Source: Alectoria sarmentosa
Taxonomy: Eukaryota; Ascomycota; Lecanoromycetes; Lecanorales; Parmeliaceae
Assembly: GCA_009733775.1 (NCBI GenBank)
Contig: WOGZ01000322.1
Location: 1-37,512, forward strand
Length of the DNA stretch: 37,512 bases
Direction of reading: 5' to 3'
Part shown: piece by piece, positions 23,201 through 36,600 of the stretch
How positions within the stretch are numbered: position 1 is the stretch's first letter
Layout of the letters: the number at the start of each line of letters is the position of its first letter
The notes under the pieces: model-generated
Databases searched by the model: none
Told to the model about the DNA's origin: nothing
Seen by the model: only the letters and a program-made list of their open reading frames with translations
Program-made: the position numbers and the translations under genes

Positions 23201-23773
23201 TTAATTAATTAACATAATTATACGATGAATTATATAAATTATTCGCTTTTCAAAAAAATTATTATAAAACACGTTTTTAATCGTTAAATTTTACATATTT
23301 TTCTTTTTATCGAATTTTAAAATATATTAAAATAAACATTTATTAAAACGTGAGATTTTAAGTTTTCTTTTTTAATTTATAATATTATAAGTTTTATCTT
23401 TACGAATATAACGTAATTAAACTTTATGCTATTTTTTCTTCTAAATCTTTTTAAAGCGTTTTTGACGATATTATAATTTTCTTTTTTGACTTATTTTTAA
23501 ATTAATGAGAGAGAAAAAGTGTGATCGAATATAATTAAACTTAAAAACGACGATAAAAAGTTTATAACGATTTAATAAACAATCTAATTTGATAAAACGA
23601 TAAATTTGAATTTGTTAAAATAAATTGCGCGGCGAAGTAAAAAGCATATTAATAAATTCATTTAAATTAATAAATAATCGTTATAAATGTGAGTTACGTC
23701 GAGAATTTACTCTCGAAATTTTAACGTTTATAATTTTATTCATTTGATTACTTTATATTTATATAATCGAAAA

Positions 23774-23836
23774 AGAAATATATATGTATTAAAAAGTAAT
23801 ATACATTTATCGAAAAGTAATATATATTTATTATCA
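23774..23836 (-). repeat. 63-bp inverted repeat, right copy
   Basis: Reverse-complement partner of 17,081-17,143. It lies about 70 bp upstream of the chromovirus 5' LTR. It contains two head-to-tail AAAAGTAATATA units. Confidence 0.7.
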
Positions 23837-23903
23837 TCTATAATAAATTAATAAGAATGAAATTTAAAAATTTAAAATAGAAAACGTTATAAAGTTTTAT
23901 AAT

Positions 23904-24122
23904 TATCACGATAAGCATATAGAATATTAAGTTATTTACTTGATAAAATACGTGATCTGGCGAGATATTTACTTTGCTACTTAAATTTATCTGTCAAAAA
24001 AATATCTTAGCAAAATTCTTAACTCAGTATAATAAATAATCAGATTTTTAAATAATAAAAATTAAGCTTTATATATCACATAATGCATATATGCTTTTAT
24101 TATAATAATTATCATAATAACA
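23904..24122 (+). repeat. Chromovirus 5' LTR
   Basis: About 219 bp, aligned without gaps to 30,931-31,149 at a constant offset of 7,027. This copy is the less mutated: it keeps GATCTGGCGAG (23,954-23,964) and GCATATATGC (24,084-24,093), where the 3' copy has TA substitutions. It starts TATCACG, probably from TGTCACG, and ends near ATAACA. Ends are uncertain by about 10 bp. Confidence 0.85.
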
Positions 24123-24179
24123 TAATAATAACACTCGATTAATGTTATTTGATTATTAATCGATTCAAAAGATCCTCCG

Positions 24180-25860
24180 TTATTGTTTGAAAATCGTCGA
24201 CTTTCAAATCATCGAGTTTCATTTTATCAACTTTCGCTTGTTTATTGCTTTTTAAATATCGTTAAATTAACTCTCTCATTACTTTTCGAAAGTTTTATTA
24301 AAATCGATTATCAAATTTATTAATTTATTATTGTTATCGAAAAAGTTCATTTTTATGAGATTTCAAAACTCGTCGAATATATCATCGATTATATAATCAA
24401 GAATTATTTCAGATTTCAATTTTAATAAACATCGATAGCGAAAGCATTCAAAACTTTTTCGATAGAATTATCAGAATTTTCATTCATTTGATTGACGGAT
24501 TCTTTCATTTTTCGAAGAGTAATTAGAGCATTTGATGATAAAATTTACGATTTCCGATAGTAATTTAATCTTATTTAATATTTTAAGAGATATAATCCTT
24601 TTTTCATTGGAAATATTTCTTTAAAATCGGGAATCTTAAATCTTTTTTCGAATTTTACATCGATGACAAGCTTTCGATAATCTTTTAAATCGATATTCGT
24701 AATTTTATCGAAAAAAGATATCATAATCAATCAAATGACTTTTCAAAAATTTCGTGATTTCATCACCCAAATTGTTCAAATAATCGTTTATAATTTTTAG
24801 TTTTTTATTGATTAATAAAAATCTTTAAAATCGATAGATTTTTTCGATGTCGACGGCGAAGTAAATGATAATAACAATGATAACGATAATGATAGATGAA
24901 ATATCGTCGATCTCGAATTCTTCGATTTTTATTTCGATAAGTTTTATGAGAAAGGCGAAGTCGTTTTAATCGAAAAGGACATTTATTATCGAAGCTCGAT
25001 ATTATTTGTCGAAAGAATTCGAGATTTCGTTATCGTTAAAAGATCGATAATCGTGCGAAGTAATTTAAATATTGCTTTAAAAGGATTTGTCTTAATTTGA
25101 TATATGATAAAACTTTTTAATTTCGAGCGAATTAAATTATGTGTCGACGAAAACGAAGTTTAAGAATAATGCTTAGCAATTATTAAGAAATTCAAAGAAT
25201 TTATAAACGTGACCCTTTATCATTTTATTTTCGAGAAATACACAATTCACGACGTCAAGATTCGTCGAAAATTTGTTATTTACGTTTAAGTTATTTTACG
25301 TCACGTTAAATCGACAAATATCGATAACGTGCAAAATTAATTAACATTTATTTATTAAGGCATTGTCGTAAAGTTACGAGTCTTTATAAATTCATTTTTT
25401 TTTACGATTATTATTGTTTCCTTTATTCAAATTCTGAAATTGAAAAAAAATATTTGATTCGAAATGAATTTTCGTCAAGTATTCAATTAAGATCAAGCAC
25501 GTTTTTAAAAAAATCGTCAAAATTAACCTCAGCAATTTCAAATAAATGAATATCGAAATTCTTTTCTTAACAATTCACAGCCTCGATTATATTAATTATT
25601 TCAAGGTTAATAATAACAATAGCAATAATAACAATAAACTTTTAAACAACGAGGCGGTTATCAGGCATTTTCTTATTATTCTTTTAACGTTCAAAATGCT
25701 TATTCAAATTCACAATAAATATACGATCAATTTGATTAGACGAATTTTTAAGAAAATTTTCAAGGTTAACGATTTATTTAATTCTTTTCGTCTCGATAAT
25801 TATTGCAATTTATGTCGTCATCAAACACGTTCGTTTTAATAACGTTAAATCGTTTATAAT
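24180..25860 (+). pseudogene. Chromovirus gag remnant
   Basis: Region between the 5' LTR and protease, with long partly open plus-strand frames broken by TAA/TGA. It includes a frame with an acidic Asp/Asn-rich stretch (24,849-24,900) and a 97-codon open stretch at 25,546-25,839. A Cys-x2-Cys pair near 25,806-25,817 may be the remnant of a zinc knuckle. The assignment rests mainly on position upstream of pol. No frame is complete. Confidence 0.55.
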
Positions 25861-26165
25861 AAACAAAAGCTCTCGAAAATTAATTTCGAGGATTTTCAAA
25901 AAGAAACGATAAAAATTTTAATTTCAATCGATAGTCTTAACAATAATCAAACTTTTAGTCTCATTAATCGTAAAAAGCTACGATATATCAAGTTTCGATG
26001 ATTGACGAGTCATATTTTAAAAATTATCAAAATCTTGAAAATGCTTTCGAGATTTAAGAGAATATTTCAGAATTTGAGTATATCGATTAAAATGAGAATG
26101 AAAATGAGGTTTATTTCGACGATGATCGATTTTCAAGCATATATAATCAGCACTTTATAAAATTT

Positions 26166-26980
26166 GTGAGAATCGAGATTTTTTATCGTAATTGTGACGA
26201 GTCTTTTTCTTTTAAGTCAAAATTTTATAAACATTTACGTGAGAAATGTGTTATAAAGAAACTCAGTTTCATCGCAACGAAATTGCTTATTAATTTTAAA
26301 AAATCGAAATCTTATTTCGTTATCGTCGAAATTTCTCGAATAATGAAGTTTATTGTCTTTATTTTTAATTAAGATTTTGAATTTGATTTTAGAAATTGAA
26401 ATTATGTTATAACAAAAATTAAATTTATCAAAATCGGTATAAATGATAATGTGTGTTTTAACATTAATTGTGATGTCTTTTTAATTAATCGTTTTTAATT
26501 GACGAGTCTTTTGTTCGAGGTCAAAATTTTTAAAATAATTTCTTTATTAAGAATTCGAGGAGTTGAAAGTTTTTAATATGAAACGTTAAAATATCTCGTG
26601 ATCTCGTGTTATTTTTCAGAAATCGATAATTAAGAAAATGCAGTTTTTGCGTGTACTCGATGAGAAATTCACGTAATCGATAAATTATGTGTTAATATGT
26701 TGATTAAAAACGATTTTATTGATTTAAAAGAAAATTTTATTGATATTATTAATCAAAAAGTTTATATTAAAAGTTATAAAATTTTGATTATAATTATCGC
26801 TCGTTAGCGCGAATAATACGTTCGAAGAAAAATTCAAATTTTTTCGACGACGATAATTTCGTTTTATAATGAGAGGTTCGTATTAATCAAAACGTTTACG
26901 CTTTTTTTATTTGATGATCGTGATTATATATTCGAGCTTATTATTTAAATAAATTTAATTCTTTTTACATATATAATAAA
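26166..26980 (+). pseudogene. Chromovirus zinc-finger and protease remnant
   Basis: Starts with a C2H2-like segment (CDESFSFKSKFYKHLREKC, 26,196-26,252) of the type found before the protease in some ascomycete Gypsy polyproteins. The retropepsin domain follows. Its Asp-Thr-Gly triad now reads Asn-Ile-Asn at 26,460-26,468, all three changes being C-to-T or G-to-A. The downstream REIHVID..L..NMLI.ND.I segment (about 26,670-26,730) fits the protease body. Confidence 0.7.
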
Positions 26981-27389
26981 TAATAAAATGATTGAAATTC
27001 TCGTTAAAAATGATTTTGATCATTAAGTAAAAACATTACGAAAACTTCGTTTAAACGTCGTTATAAAAATTGATTATAAAAATTGTTTTTAAATTGATTT
27101 TAATTCGAAATACGCTTTCATAGCCTCATCGAAAAAATTTAAATAATTAAAAAAAACATTTGCAATCGCGATTATAATTGTTTTTTTTCGCAAATATTCC
27201 GCGAAGTATTTCGAAAATTATCAATTTCGTGAATTTAATGCATTCATTTTTCAATATAACTCTTAATTTTTTTAATAATTCAATCCTCGATATAAAGAAA
27301 GAAATATTATTAAACGAAATAATTATTTACGAAGATAACATTATTAAAAAATCTCTTATTAATTTCGTTAAAGAATTTTTTATTTTATA

Positions 27390-28330
27390 AATTGACGAAG
27401 GATTCGTCGATATATTCGAGAATAAATGAATGAAACTTTCGTTGAAAAGTGATTAAGAAAATCGTTTGAGAAGTAATAAAGGAAAAGTTAAAATTTATTT
27501 CTTGAAATTGCGCGATAGGGAAATCGTTGATAAAACTTTTAATGAATTTCATAAATAAGGTCGCTTAAAGTGAATTTCTCAATCGACGTTTTTTAATTAT
27601 TTCGTTTTTATTGTTTAAAAGGATCTTTCTGATAAGAGGAAAGAAAAATCGATTATTGATATTCGAGAATTAAATGACCTTTTGATTTGAGACGCATATT
27701 CGATATCATTATAATTAAATATGATTATTAAATTGCGAAAATGCTCGCATATCTCAATGTTGAATATATTCTCATTTTTTTATTAATGAAAAGTTCATTT
27801 AAAATATCGATATTTGTAAATCGTAATCAATTATCGTAATTAAAAAAACATTTTTGATTTTAATAATGAGAAATATGAATTCAATTTTTTACATGTAAAG
27901 ATAAATTGATAAAAATTTTCGAGATATTAAAAACTTTATTTAAATATATGTTAATAATATTATATGCGATTCAATCTTTTTAATTAAATATTTATTTTAT
28001 TTTCGTTAATTATTTATTTTACTCGTCAAATTCAATGTCTTTTTAAATTCAAAAAAAACATTTTTAAAATTTCTCGACGTGAATCTTCTTAATTAAAAAG
28101 TGAATTCGTTTAATCTGACAACTTTCGAAGAAAAGTTAAAAACCATCAATTTATTTCGAGATTCATAAACGCTTGACGACTTGAAACATTATTTGAGATT
28201 TATCGAATATCTTTGATAATATGTTCATTTCTATGCTCAACTTGTTAAATTTTTATAAAATTTAAAAATCATTTTATTAAAGAAGACGTCAACGAAAAGA
28301 AATTCACGTAAGATTTATATATTCAAGATT
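27390..28330 (+). pseudogene. Chromovirus reverse transcriptase remnant
   Basis: Recognisable RT blocks: IIDIRELNDLLI (27,646-27,681), MLNIFSFFYQ-like (27,760-27,786, catalytic Asp now Asn, with Trp and Gln now stops), the YVQRQID block (27,886-27,910), the YVDD box now YVNN (27,947-27,958), then VNSFNLTTFEEKLK (28,098-28,142) and HFYAQLVKFL (about 28,225-28,255), as in Ty3/Gypsy. A frameshift separates the first blocks from the YVDD block. Confidence 0.85.
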
Positions 28331-28379
28331 GCGTTATCGAAAATATTCCTTATTAAATAAATTTTTTTCGAAAAATTAT

Positions 28380-29000
28380 AAAAAGCGCTCTTTAAAGCAT
28401 ATATTTTGATACATTTTAATTTTTTTTAAATTCTTTAAATAAATCTTGATGCCTTTAAAGAATTCGAATTTGATATCGTGATTTTTTATATCAAAAACAA
28501 TAAGAAAATCGAGCACGATAAATAACCTTTTCGTATTAATATAAAATCAATATTTTTTTGTCGAGACTTCTCATTTTCGTCGAGAAAAATTATTGATTAA
28601 TAAAACTTGAAATCGTCGAATTCGTATGAGTTTTCAAGAAAATAAAATATATGATAAAATCTTCTCAGTATTCGATAATGATTTAAATCGATTATTTAAT
28701 TATTCTCGATATTATGAAATAAAATTTCATCGTCTTTATCACATCGATTATAAAAATAAATATAAGATTTATAAAAACTTCTCAATTTTTTCGTTAATTC
28801 AATTTAAAAGTCAAATATAAGTTTAAAAAGAAATATATTATTTTAAATATATTGTTTCGTTTAACAAATGTTAATTAAGAACAAAAATGTTTTATTTTAT
28901 AATATTCGAAATTAGACGTCTTATTCGTTTGCACGCTTGTAAAAATGTTCGATAATTTTCGATATCGTTTTATAAAAGAATATAAAAATAATTTATAATA
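28380..29000 (+). pseudogene. Chromovirus RNase H / tether remnant
   Basis: Follows RT directly. A DAFKEFEFDIVIF segment (28,448-28,487) corresponds to the first RNase H strands, which carry the catalytic Asp. The remainder, including a 64-codon open stretch at 28,626-28,820, is too degraded to assign. The call depends on order within pol. Confidence 0.55.
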
Positions 29001-29269
29001 TTCACGTTTATAGCGTCAAATCGATAAAAATGAGAAATTCGACGAAAACGTTATTATATTTTCATTTGTTCGAGGGCAAGCAGAGTGAAATTCGGAAAAT
29101 TCTTTTAATTCGTATCCGCTTTTTTTCACTTCGTTAAGTTCGAATCCGCTTTTCGAGCCGCTTCTCGAGGCTTTTTCGAAAAAAACTTTCAATTCTTTAT
29201 CAAAAAGTTCGAACTCGTTTTCGGAAAAAACTTTTCAAAACGATTTAATTTATCATATTAATAAAATCA

Positions 29270-30290
29270 TAAATTATGAACGATTTTATATTTTCTCATT
29301 ATTGATTAAAGAAATCTTACATTTAACGCATGAAAACGATTATTCGAGATTTTAAAAATGTTATAAAATTATATCAACATCTTAATATATTCGAGACTTC
29401 TTTAATTAATTATGAGAATTTATTTATTATTATTCAGATTGTCAAGTTTTTTAAATGAGACGTTATTAATTTTATGAGTCGCTCTCTTCAATAAAGTCGT
29501 CTTTTATATTATTTTACACGTTAATTCTTAATTTTATTTTCGCATTATCGACTTTTAAGAGAGATGTTTATGATACGATTTTATTAATTATTAATAAATT
29601 TATTAAGCGAGTTATCGACATTTTAGGAAAATTTATTTGAAATATAATTTAATGAATTGAAGCATTAATCGATCGATTGAAATTATTCGATTGAGAAATT
29701 TTCAAGATAATCATTTTCGATAAAGATCGTAAATTTCTTTTCGAATTTTGGCAAGTTATTTTTCAACGTTTAGGGATTTTATTATTATATTTTATTGTTT
29801 ATTATTTTCAAAGTAATGATAACAACGAGAGAATTAATTAGATTATGAAAATCGTAATGCGTTTTTATATTCACACGTTGAAAGATTCTTTTATGTGATC
29901 GAAGATTTTTTCTCGTTTTTAAGCGCTTTTGAATAATTTCGTTTTCGCAATTATCGAAAAAACGTTTAACGAAATAACATATGATTTCATTTCGAACATT
30001 ATTTTGAATTTACTTAATATTATTAATTCGTTAAAGTTTTTACATATTCGAATCTCGATGAAAGACGTTATTTTCTTCGTTAATATTAATGTTAAATATC
30101 ATTATGATAAACATTATTAGTCAATGTTTTTAGAAATTAACGATTCGACTTTTTTACGACTTTATAAAAGTTATAATATCTCGACGAATCTTGAAATTAT
30201 TAAAAAGTTATCGTAGCAGTATATTGATTTTTTTAAAGTTATAAAAAAAGTCGATAAGTTTGTTTATCGTTTGAAAGTTTTTGAAGATTG
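29270..30290 (+). pseudogene. Chromovirus integrase remnant
   Basis: The catalytic core is clear: FDKDRKFLFEFWQ starts at 29,716, with Asp at 29,719-29,721. Glu lies at 29,827-29,829 (NNERIN), exactly 35 residues later, the DD35E spacing of retroviral-type integrases. Downstream, FLRLYKSYNI (about 30,152-30,181) and KKVDKFVYRLKVFED (30,247-30,290) match the C-terminal barrel of Gypsy integrases. Internal stops lie at expected Gln and Trp positions. Confidence 0.85.
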
Positions 30291-30483
30291 ATAAATGTAT
30301 TCAGTCTTTATTATATAATAATTAAAATCGATTTCGTTGAAAATGAACTCGTTCGATCGTTTAAATTTTTAATTTTTTTTTTTAATCTTTGTGAAAGGCG
30401 ATATCGAGCTTTTCAAGTCGTATAAGATCGATTATATTTTTAATAAAAAAATTATACGAAAAGAATGCGAAATAGTTATAAAA

Positions 30484-30597
30484 TATCTTATTAAATGAAA
30501 AGAATATAATTTTAAGTATAATAAATAATATAATGTTAAGACATTAAGAAATGTTGAGAATTTAATTAAAAAATATAAAAACGAATTATTACGTATT
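30484..30597 (+). pseudogene. Chromovirus chromodomain remnant
   Basis: A 38-codon frame reads YLIK-stop-KEYNFKYNK-stop-YNVKTLRNVENLIKKYKN, the chromodomain pattern in which both stops occupy the conserved Trp positions (codons 30,496-30,498 TGA and 30,526-30,528 TAA). TGG to TGA/TAA is the expected RIP change. It sits at the pol C-terminus, as in chromoviruses. Confidence 0.8.
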
Positions 30598-30930
30598 CAC
30601 GCTTTTCAAATAACATCGAAATAAACGCCGACGTTTAAACATTAGAAATAAACGTCGACTTTTAAATAGCAGAAAGAAACTCTTCGACCTCGGCAAAGAA
30701 AATAAGAAATTTCTCGATAATCGTTTTTAGAAATATTAATTCAGGTTCTTGCGAGAATTACGTTGCGAAGAAATCGAAGAATTATCGACGTCTCATTTGT
30801 TGAAGCGGAAGTTCGAGATTGAGGATTGAAGAAAGCATTTTTTTGAAGTATTTTACGAATTCCTTTATTTAAATTTTAAGTATTCGATTATAATAAAATC
30901 GCTATATTTTTCTTTTCGTCGACGAGATAT

Positions 30931-31149
30931 TATTATAATAAATATATAAAATGTTAAATTATTTGCTTAATAAAATACGTGATTTGACGAAATATTTATT
31001 TTATTATTTAGATTTATTTGTTAAAAAAGTATTTTAGTAAGATTTTTAACTCAGTATAATAAATAGTTAAATTTTTAAATAATAAGAATTAAGCTTTATA
31101 TATCACATAATATATATATATTTTTATTATAATAACTATTATAATAATA
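30931..31149 (+). repeat. Chromovirus 3' LTR
   Basis: Gap-free partner of 23,904-24,122 and more heavily RIPped: it has GATTTGACGAA where the 5' copy has GATCTGGCGAG. Shared anchors are AACTCAGTATAATAAAT and AAGCTTTATATATCACATAA. No target-site duplication can be matched to the 5' flank with confidence. Confidence 0.85.
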
Positions 31150-34100
31150 ATTTTAAATAATTTCATTTTACTAAAAAAATTAATAACGAATATAATTTTA
31201 AATAAGTCGAATATTTTATCGTTTAATTTTTAAATAATTTATCGATAACGATATTCTTGTTACTAAAAAAAACGAAATCATCTTTTTTAAACGTTATATC
31301 TTTTTTATAATAATTAATTTATTTAATTATCGCAAATTGTATTTTATTTAAGTTATCGCGTATATAAATAAAATATTTTATATATAATCGATAATATTTT
31401 TTATTTTTGCAATATTAAAACGTTTTCGAGTAATAACGTAATTAATAATATTAAAGTTAAAATTTATATAAAAATGAAAATCTTTATTTATATAAAAAAA
31501 CGATATATTATTAAAGATTGAAATATTATTATTATTCGCAAACTCGATTATAAATATTTATTTAATTTAATCGTTTTATATATAATTATAATAAATATAT
31601 AAATAACGTTTTAAATTTTAATTATTTCGTTTCGTTTATTTATTTATTTTAAAATAAAAAATTATAAATAATTTAATTTAAATATCGAATTTTTTATAAA
31701 AAGATTTTTATATTATAATAATAAATTATAAATCTCGATCGAATATTATTAATGTTAATAATTCGTATATATAAAAAACTTTTTTAATGAGCATTTTAAT
31801 AATGTTTTTAATAAATGTGTTATTATTTTTCGTTATATATAATACGTAATAACGCTTTTTAATTAAATAATTAATTAAAACTTATATATCGTTATTATTT
31901 TTTGATAACAAAAAATCGACGATAAAGTTTATAAAAATGTTTTATTAACGTTTTTATGAAATTGAAAATAATTATAATAAGTCGTATTTACGATATTTAA
32001 AAACTTTAATTTTTTTATAAATGTAATAATTATTAATATATAAAAAGGTTATTATTTTTATATTATTTTTAATAATATTTTTATTTAAATAATTTATATA
32101 TATAAGCAACTTTTAAATAATTATATAAAAATTAATCGTATATTTTTTAAATAATAAATGTGTATATCGATTTAAATACTTATAAACGATTTTTATAACA
32201 AAGAATTTCGTTTATAATAACGCATTTATTAAGTGTAATATTTTTAAATTTCTTTTTATTAATAATGATTATCTCGCGTATATTATTATATTCTTTATCG
32301 ATTTTATTTATTTTTAATATTTTATAATAAAAAGAGTTTATCGATAATCTTAATATCGAATTCGATATTATCGAGATTTAATTAATTTAATATAAAAATA
32401 ATTTAATGCTATTATTTTAATCATTTATTTTTAAACTTCGTTAATTTATATTTAATTATTCGAATAAAAATATCGATTTTAAAGTTTTATAATTTTAACG
32501 ATAAATGATTTTAACGTTATACTTAAATAATATATCGAAATATTTAATTTAACGACGACTCAAATTACGTTTTTTTATAAAATTGTTAAAAGATATATAT
32601 TAAATATTATATATGAGTTAATTAAATATATTAAAAATATAAAAGAATCGTGTTTTTAAGCTTATTCGTTAAAATAATATCAAAATACGATTAATTTTAA
32701 AGTTAATTTTATATACGTTACGCAAAAAATTAATTTTTAATAAAAATATATAAAATTTTTATAATTTGTAAATATCTTAATTAAAATATCAATATATTTT
32801 AATTTAAGTCGTTAATGTTTTAAATATCGTATAATAACTAATACTTTTTTATTATAAATTTAATAATTATATTTAATCGAAGTTAAAATTTTATTATAAA
32901 AAATTATTAAATATAATATATTTTTATTATTATATTATAATAATACTTTTTCGTTAATATAATCGAAAAATTTCGTTTTTAAATTTATTTTTTCAAATTT
33001 ATCGAAATATCGCAAAATAAAAATTTATATAACGATAATTTTTAATTAAATAAAGACTTTTTAATAAACAAATAATTATTTATAAATAATTTTTCTTTTT
33101 TTAAATAAATTATCGATTTAATTATTTTCGAGAACTTTTTTATAAAAAATTTATAAAAGTTATAAAATTTGACGAAGGTTTATATTTTTTTTAAATTTGT
33201 AAACTTTATTTAATCGATAACGATTTATATTTTAATAAAGTTTATTTATAATTTATCGATAAACATCAATAAATTTAAAAATTTAATTTCTTAAATATAA
33301 AATTTATATTTGAGAATGTTTATTTTTAAGTCGATTTCGCGTAACTTTTAAAGAATTAATCGAATATATTAAACGTGTTTTTTTTTGATTTTATTATAAA
33401 TGAGAATATTATTTAAATATGTTTAATAAAAATTATTAAAATATTTAAAAAGAACAATATTTATATATTATTAATAAATAATAAATTCGTTTATTAATTT
33501 GAATAAAAACATTCGATGTTTATAAACTTTAAAAGAGATAATAAATATAATAAAGTTTTTATTATTTTAATGTAATTTAAACTTATTAAAAGTAACGATA
33601 ATATTTAATTGTGTAAAATATTTACAATTTTATATTTTAATCAAAATTTTATTTATTAATAAAATAAAATATCGATTTCTTTTAATAATAACGTTTAACT
33701 TTCGATAATTTATATAAAATCGAAAATCTTTATTTGATTTCTCGAAGAATAAAATAAATAAAGCGAATAAAGCATAATTAAATACGATTTTTTTTAAATG
33801 CTCGCCTAAATACTTTTTGATTTATTCGAATTTATAATTTAATAATAAATATATACGACTTTTCGATAATACGTTTTTATTTACTTTTTTAGCGAATTTC
33901 AATTTATAATTATAAAAGCGATATGAAATTAATATATTCGTCTTTAATTTATCGAAAACATTTATATAATTATAATATTTTTTAAAAAACTTATTAAACA
34001 TCTCTTTATGAATGAAAATTGAAATATTATTAACTTAAATAACTTTTAAAATATAAGATTTATGACATTTTTTATATTTTCGCTTAAATTTATACGAATA

Positions 34101-36600
34101 TAATTCATTAATCGATAAACGATTATTTTTCTATAATTACGATATTATATTAAAAGATTTATTAATAATATTATAAATCTCATTTATCGTTAAAAAAAAA
34201 AGTTTATTTTCTTTATTTCGAATTAAATAATAATAAGTCGATGCATTAATTTTAATAATGTTAATAAAATCAAATTTTTAAATTATCTTTTCTTTAAATG
34301 CTTTAAATGTTAATGTTAATTTTTTTTATTTAAAATGTTCTTTAAAAGCTTAATATTAAAATCATTTTCTGAAAACTTAATATCGAAGTCGTCTTTATTC
34401 GATTCATTTTTAATAATAAATTTAAAAAGATATATATAAACAATAATTAAAGTAGTTGATAAAAATAAAAGATTCTTTAATAACGATATCTTATTGTTAT
34501 TATATTTACAACGTTCAAAAATAAATAAAAACTTGTTTTTTTAATATATCAAAAACGATTTTATATTTATTCATTTATAATTTTTCGAGAATTAAATCGT
34601 ATTATTTTAATTTAATAATCAAAATAAAACATAATTTTTTTTTTATAATTATACACGTTTAATGAAAATAATAAATAATAAATAATGAATTACTTAATTA
34701 ACTATTTATCGTATTCTCATAAAGATTTAAATTTAACAAAAAAATAAAACTCGATTTATAAACGTTTATATATTTCGAGAATAATAATTTTATTAATAAT
34801 AATATAAATTTTTATACATTTACAATTCACAAAAAAGTTTATAAATAATTTGTATTTAGTTTGTGATAATAATATAATAATCACTCGAAAATATCAACGT
34901 GTTAAAGAATTATTTAAAATATTTATAAAATATACTTTATTGTTATTATTGAAAATACGATTAATTAATTATAAAACGTTTATTAAGTTTATAAAAAACG
35001 ATATGATTATAATTAACGACACAATAATATCGATAATATAATATATTAAAACGTTATATTTTAAATGATTGTAAACTAATTTATTTTTTATAAAAATTGA
35101 CTATTTATTAACTTTTTTTCAAGTTATAAATTTGATAAAATATTTATTAAATAGATACGTAGCTTGATAATATAATAATATAGTAATTTTTTTAACAATT
35201 ATCTCTTATCGTGATTTTAATAAAAATTATTCCTTTCTCGAATCGAAAAAAAATCATTATTAATGTTTATTTTAACATTATTAACTTTTTATTTTTTATT
35301 AATATTTAAAAAATAAAGTCGTATTCTTTTTAATGTTTTTTTTTAACATTCGTTTAATTTTAAACGATATAATTTTTCAATAATAATCGATTTTATTATA
35401 AATATAATATATAAATTTCTTCGATATTATTTCTTATTTTGATTTAATAACTAAGGCGAAAATCGCTTCGATAATTAAAATCGTATAAATTATTAATGTT
35501 ATAATAATAATTATAAGCGATTTCTTTATTAAATTTAAAACAATTCGAATAAAAATTCTTATAAACAATCGAAATTAATAATTCGCTCGTTAATTATTAT
35601 TTAATTTAAACAAATATTTTTTTACAATTTTTAACAAGTTGAAATTTTTATATGTGTTATATAAAAGCTTTAATCGTGTGATTAACTTCTTAAAAAACTT
35701 ATTTAAAAAAGTGATATCGTTTTTATTAAAAACATTTTTAAAACGAATAAAGTTTGAATAAAATTTAATAAAAGTTTATATATCTTATATAAATGTTCGA
35801 AATTTATATTTAACATTAATTTTCGATCGAAATTTTTATAAATTTCGATTAATTAATTCATAATTTATATATAAAATATGTATAAATTTTTTATATTTCG
35901 CAATCGTTTTATTAAAATACAATTTATTACTTTACTATCGAATCGCGAAATAATATAAATAATTTATAAAATATTATTTAAATAATAATTTTTATTAAAT
36001 ATAAGTTTTTATTTTATTTTAAAAACTTAATCGTTTTATAAAAGATCGACGTTATTCGTGAAAATAAAACAATTAAAAAATTTTATAAACTTGTTTTTTT
36101 TTAACATTAATCAGTTTTTGACTTTATAATAAAAAAGTTTATTTTTTAAATTCTTCTTTAATAACTGAAATTTCATTTAATTAATTTTTCGTTATAATTA
36201 TATCACTCACTTTTAATAATTATAAACGATGTTATTCGTTTATTTAATTATTTAATTTAACGTTATATAAAGCATTTATAACATTATTTTTTTCGATAAT
36301 AATTTTATAATAACGAACGATAAATTCGCGAAAATCGTTTCGTTTAAAACGAAGTTAATTTAATATATTAAAAAATCTATTAAATTTAACTTACGCTTAA
36401 TATAATAATTATTTATTAATATAAATATATTATAAATTAATCGTATTATATTATTAAGAAAAACTTTTAAATATAATTTATATTTTTTATTTCGATTAAA
36501 ATTATATAAAAGATATAATAAAAAAAGAAAAAAGAAAAGAGTTTAAATGTTTAAAAAAATATAATATTAAAGAATATTATTAGTATATATAAAGGAATAA

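Larger units (their letters stand above)
23904..31149 (+). mobile_element. Decayed full-length Ty3/Gypsy chromovirus
   Basis: A 7.25-kb LTR retrotransposon with both LTRs and a degraded gag-pol in Gypsy order: gag, protease, reverse transcriptase, RNase H, integrase, chromodomain. Each part is recognised by conserved residue strings that survive RIP, with Trp and Gln codons now stops and active-site Asp codons now Asn. At least one frameshift lies inside RT. The integrase D-x35-E spacing is exact. The element is dead. Its C-terminal chromodomain places it with the chromoviruses, which integrate into heterochromatin by binding methylated H3; this is family knowledge. A target-site duplication cannot be identified. 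Confidence 0.9.

Noticed and set aside
34850..35041. 63-codon plus-strand frame in AT-rich DNA
   Set aside because: Same problem: plausible relic, no recognisable domain or continuation.
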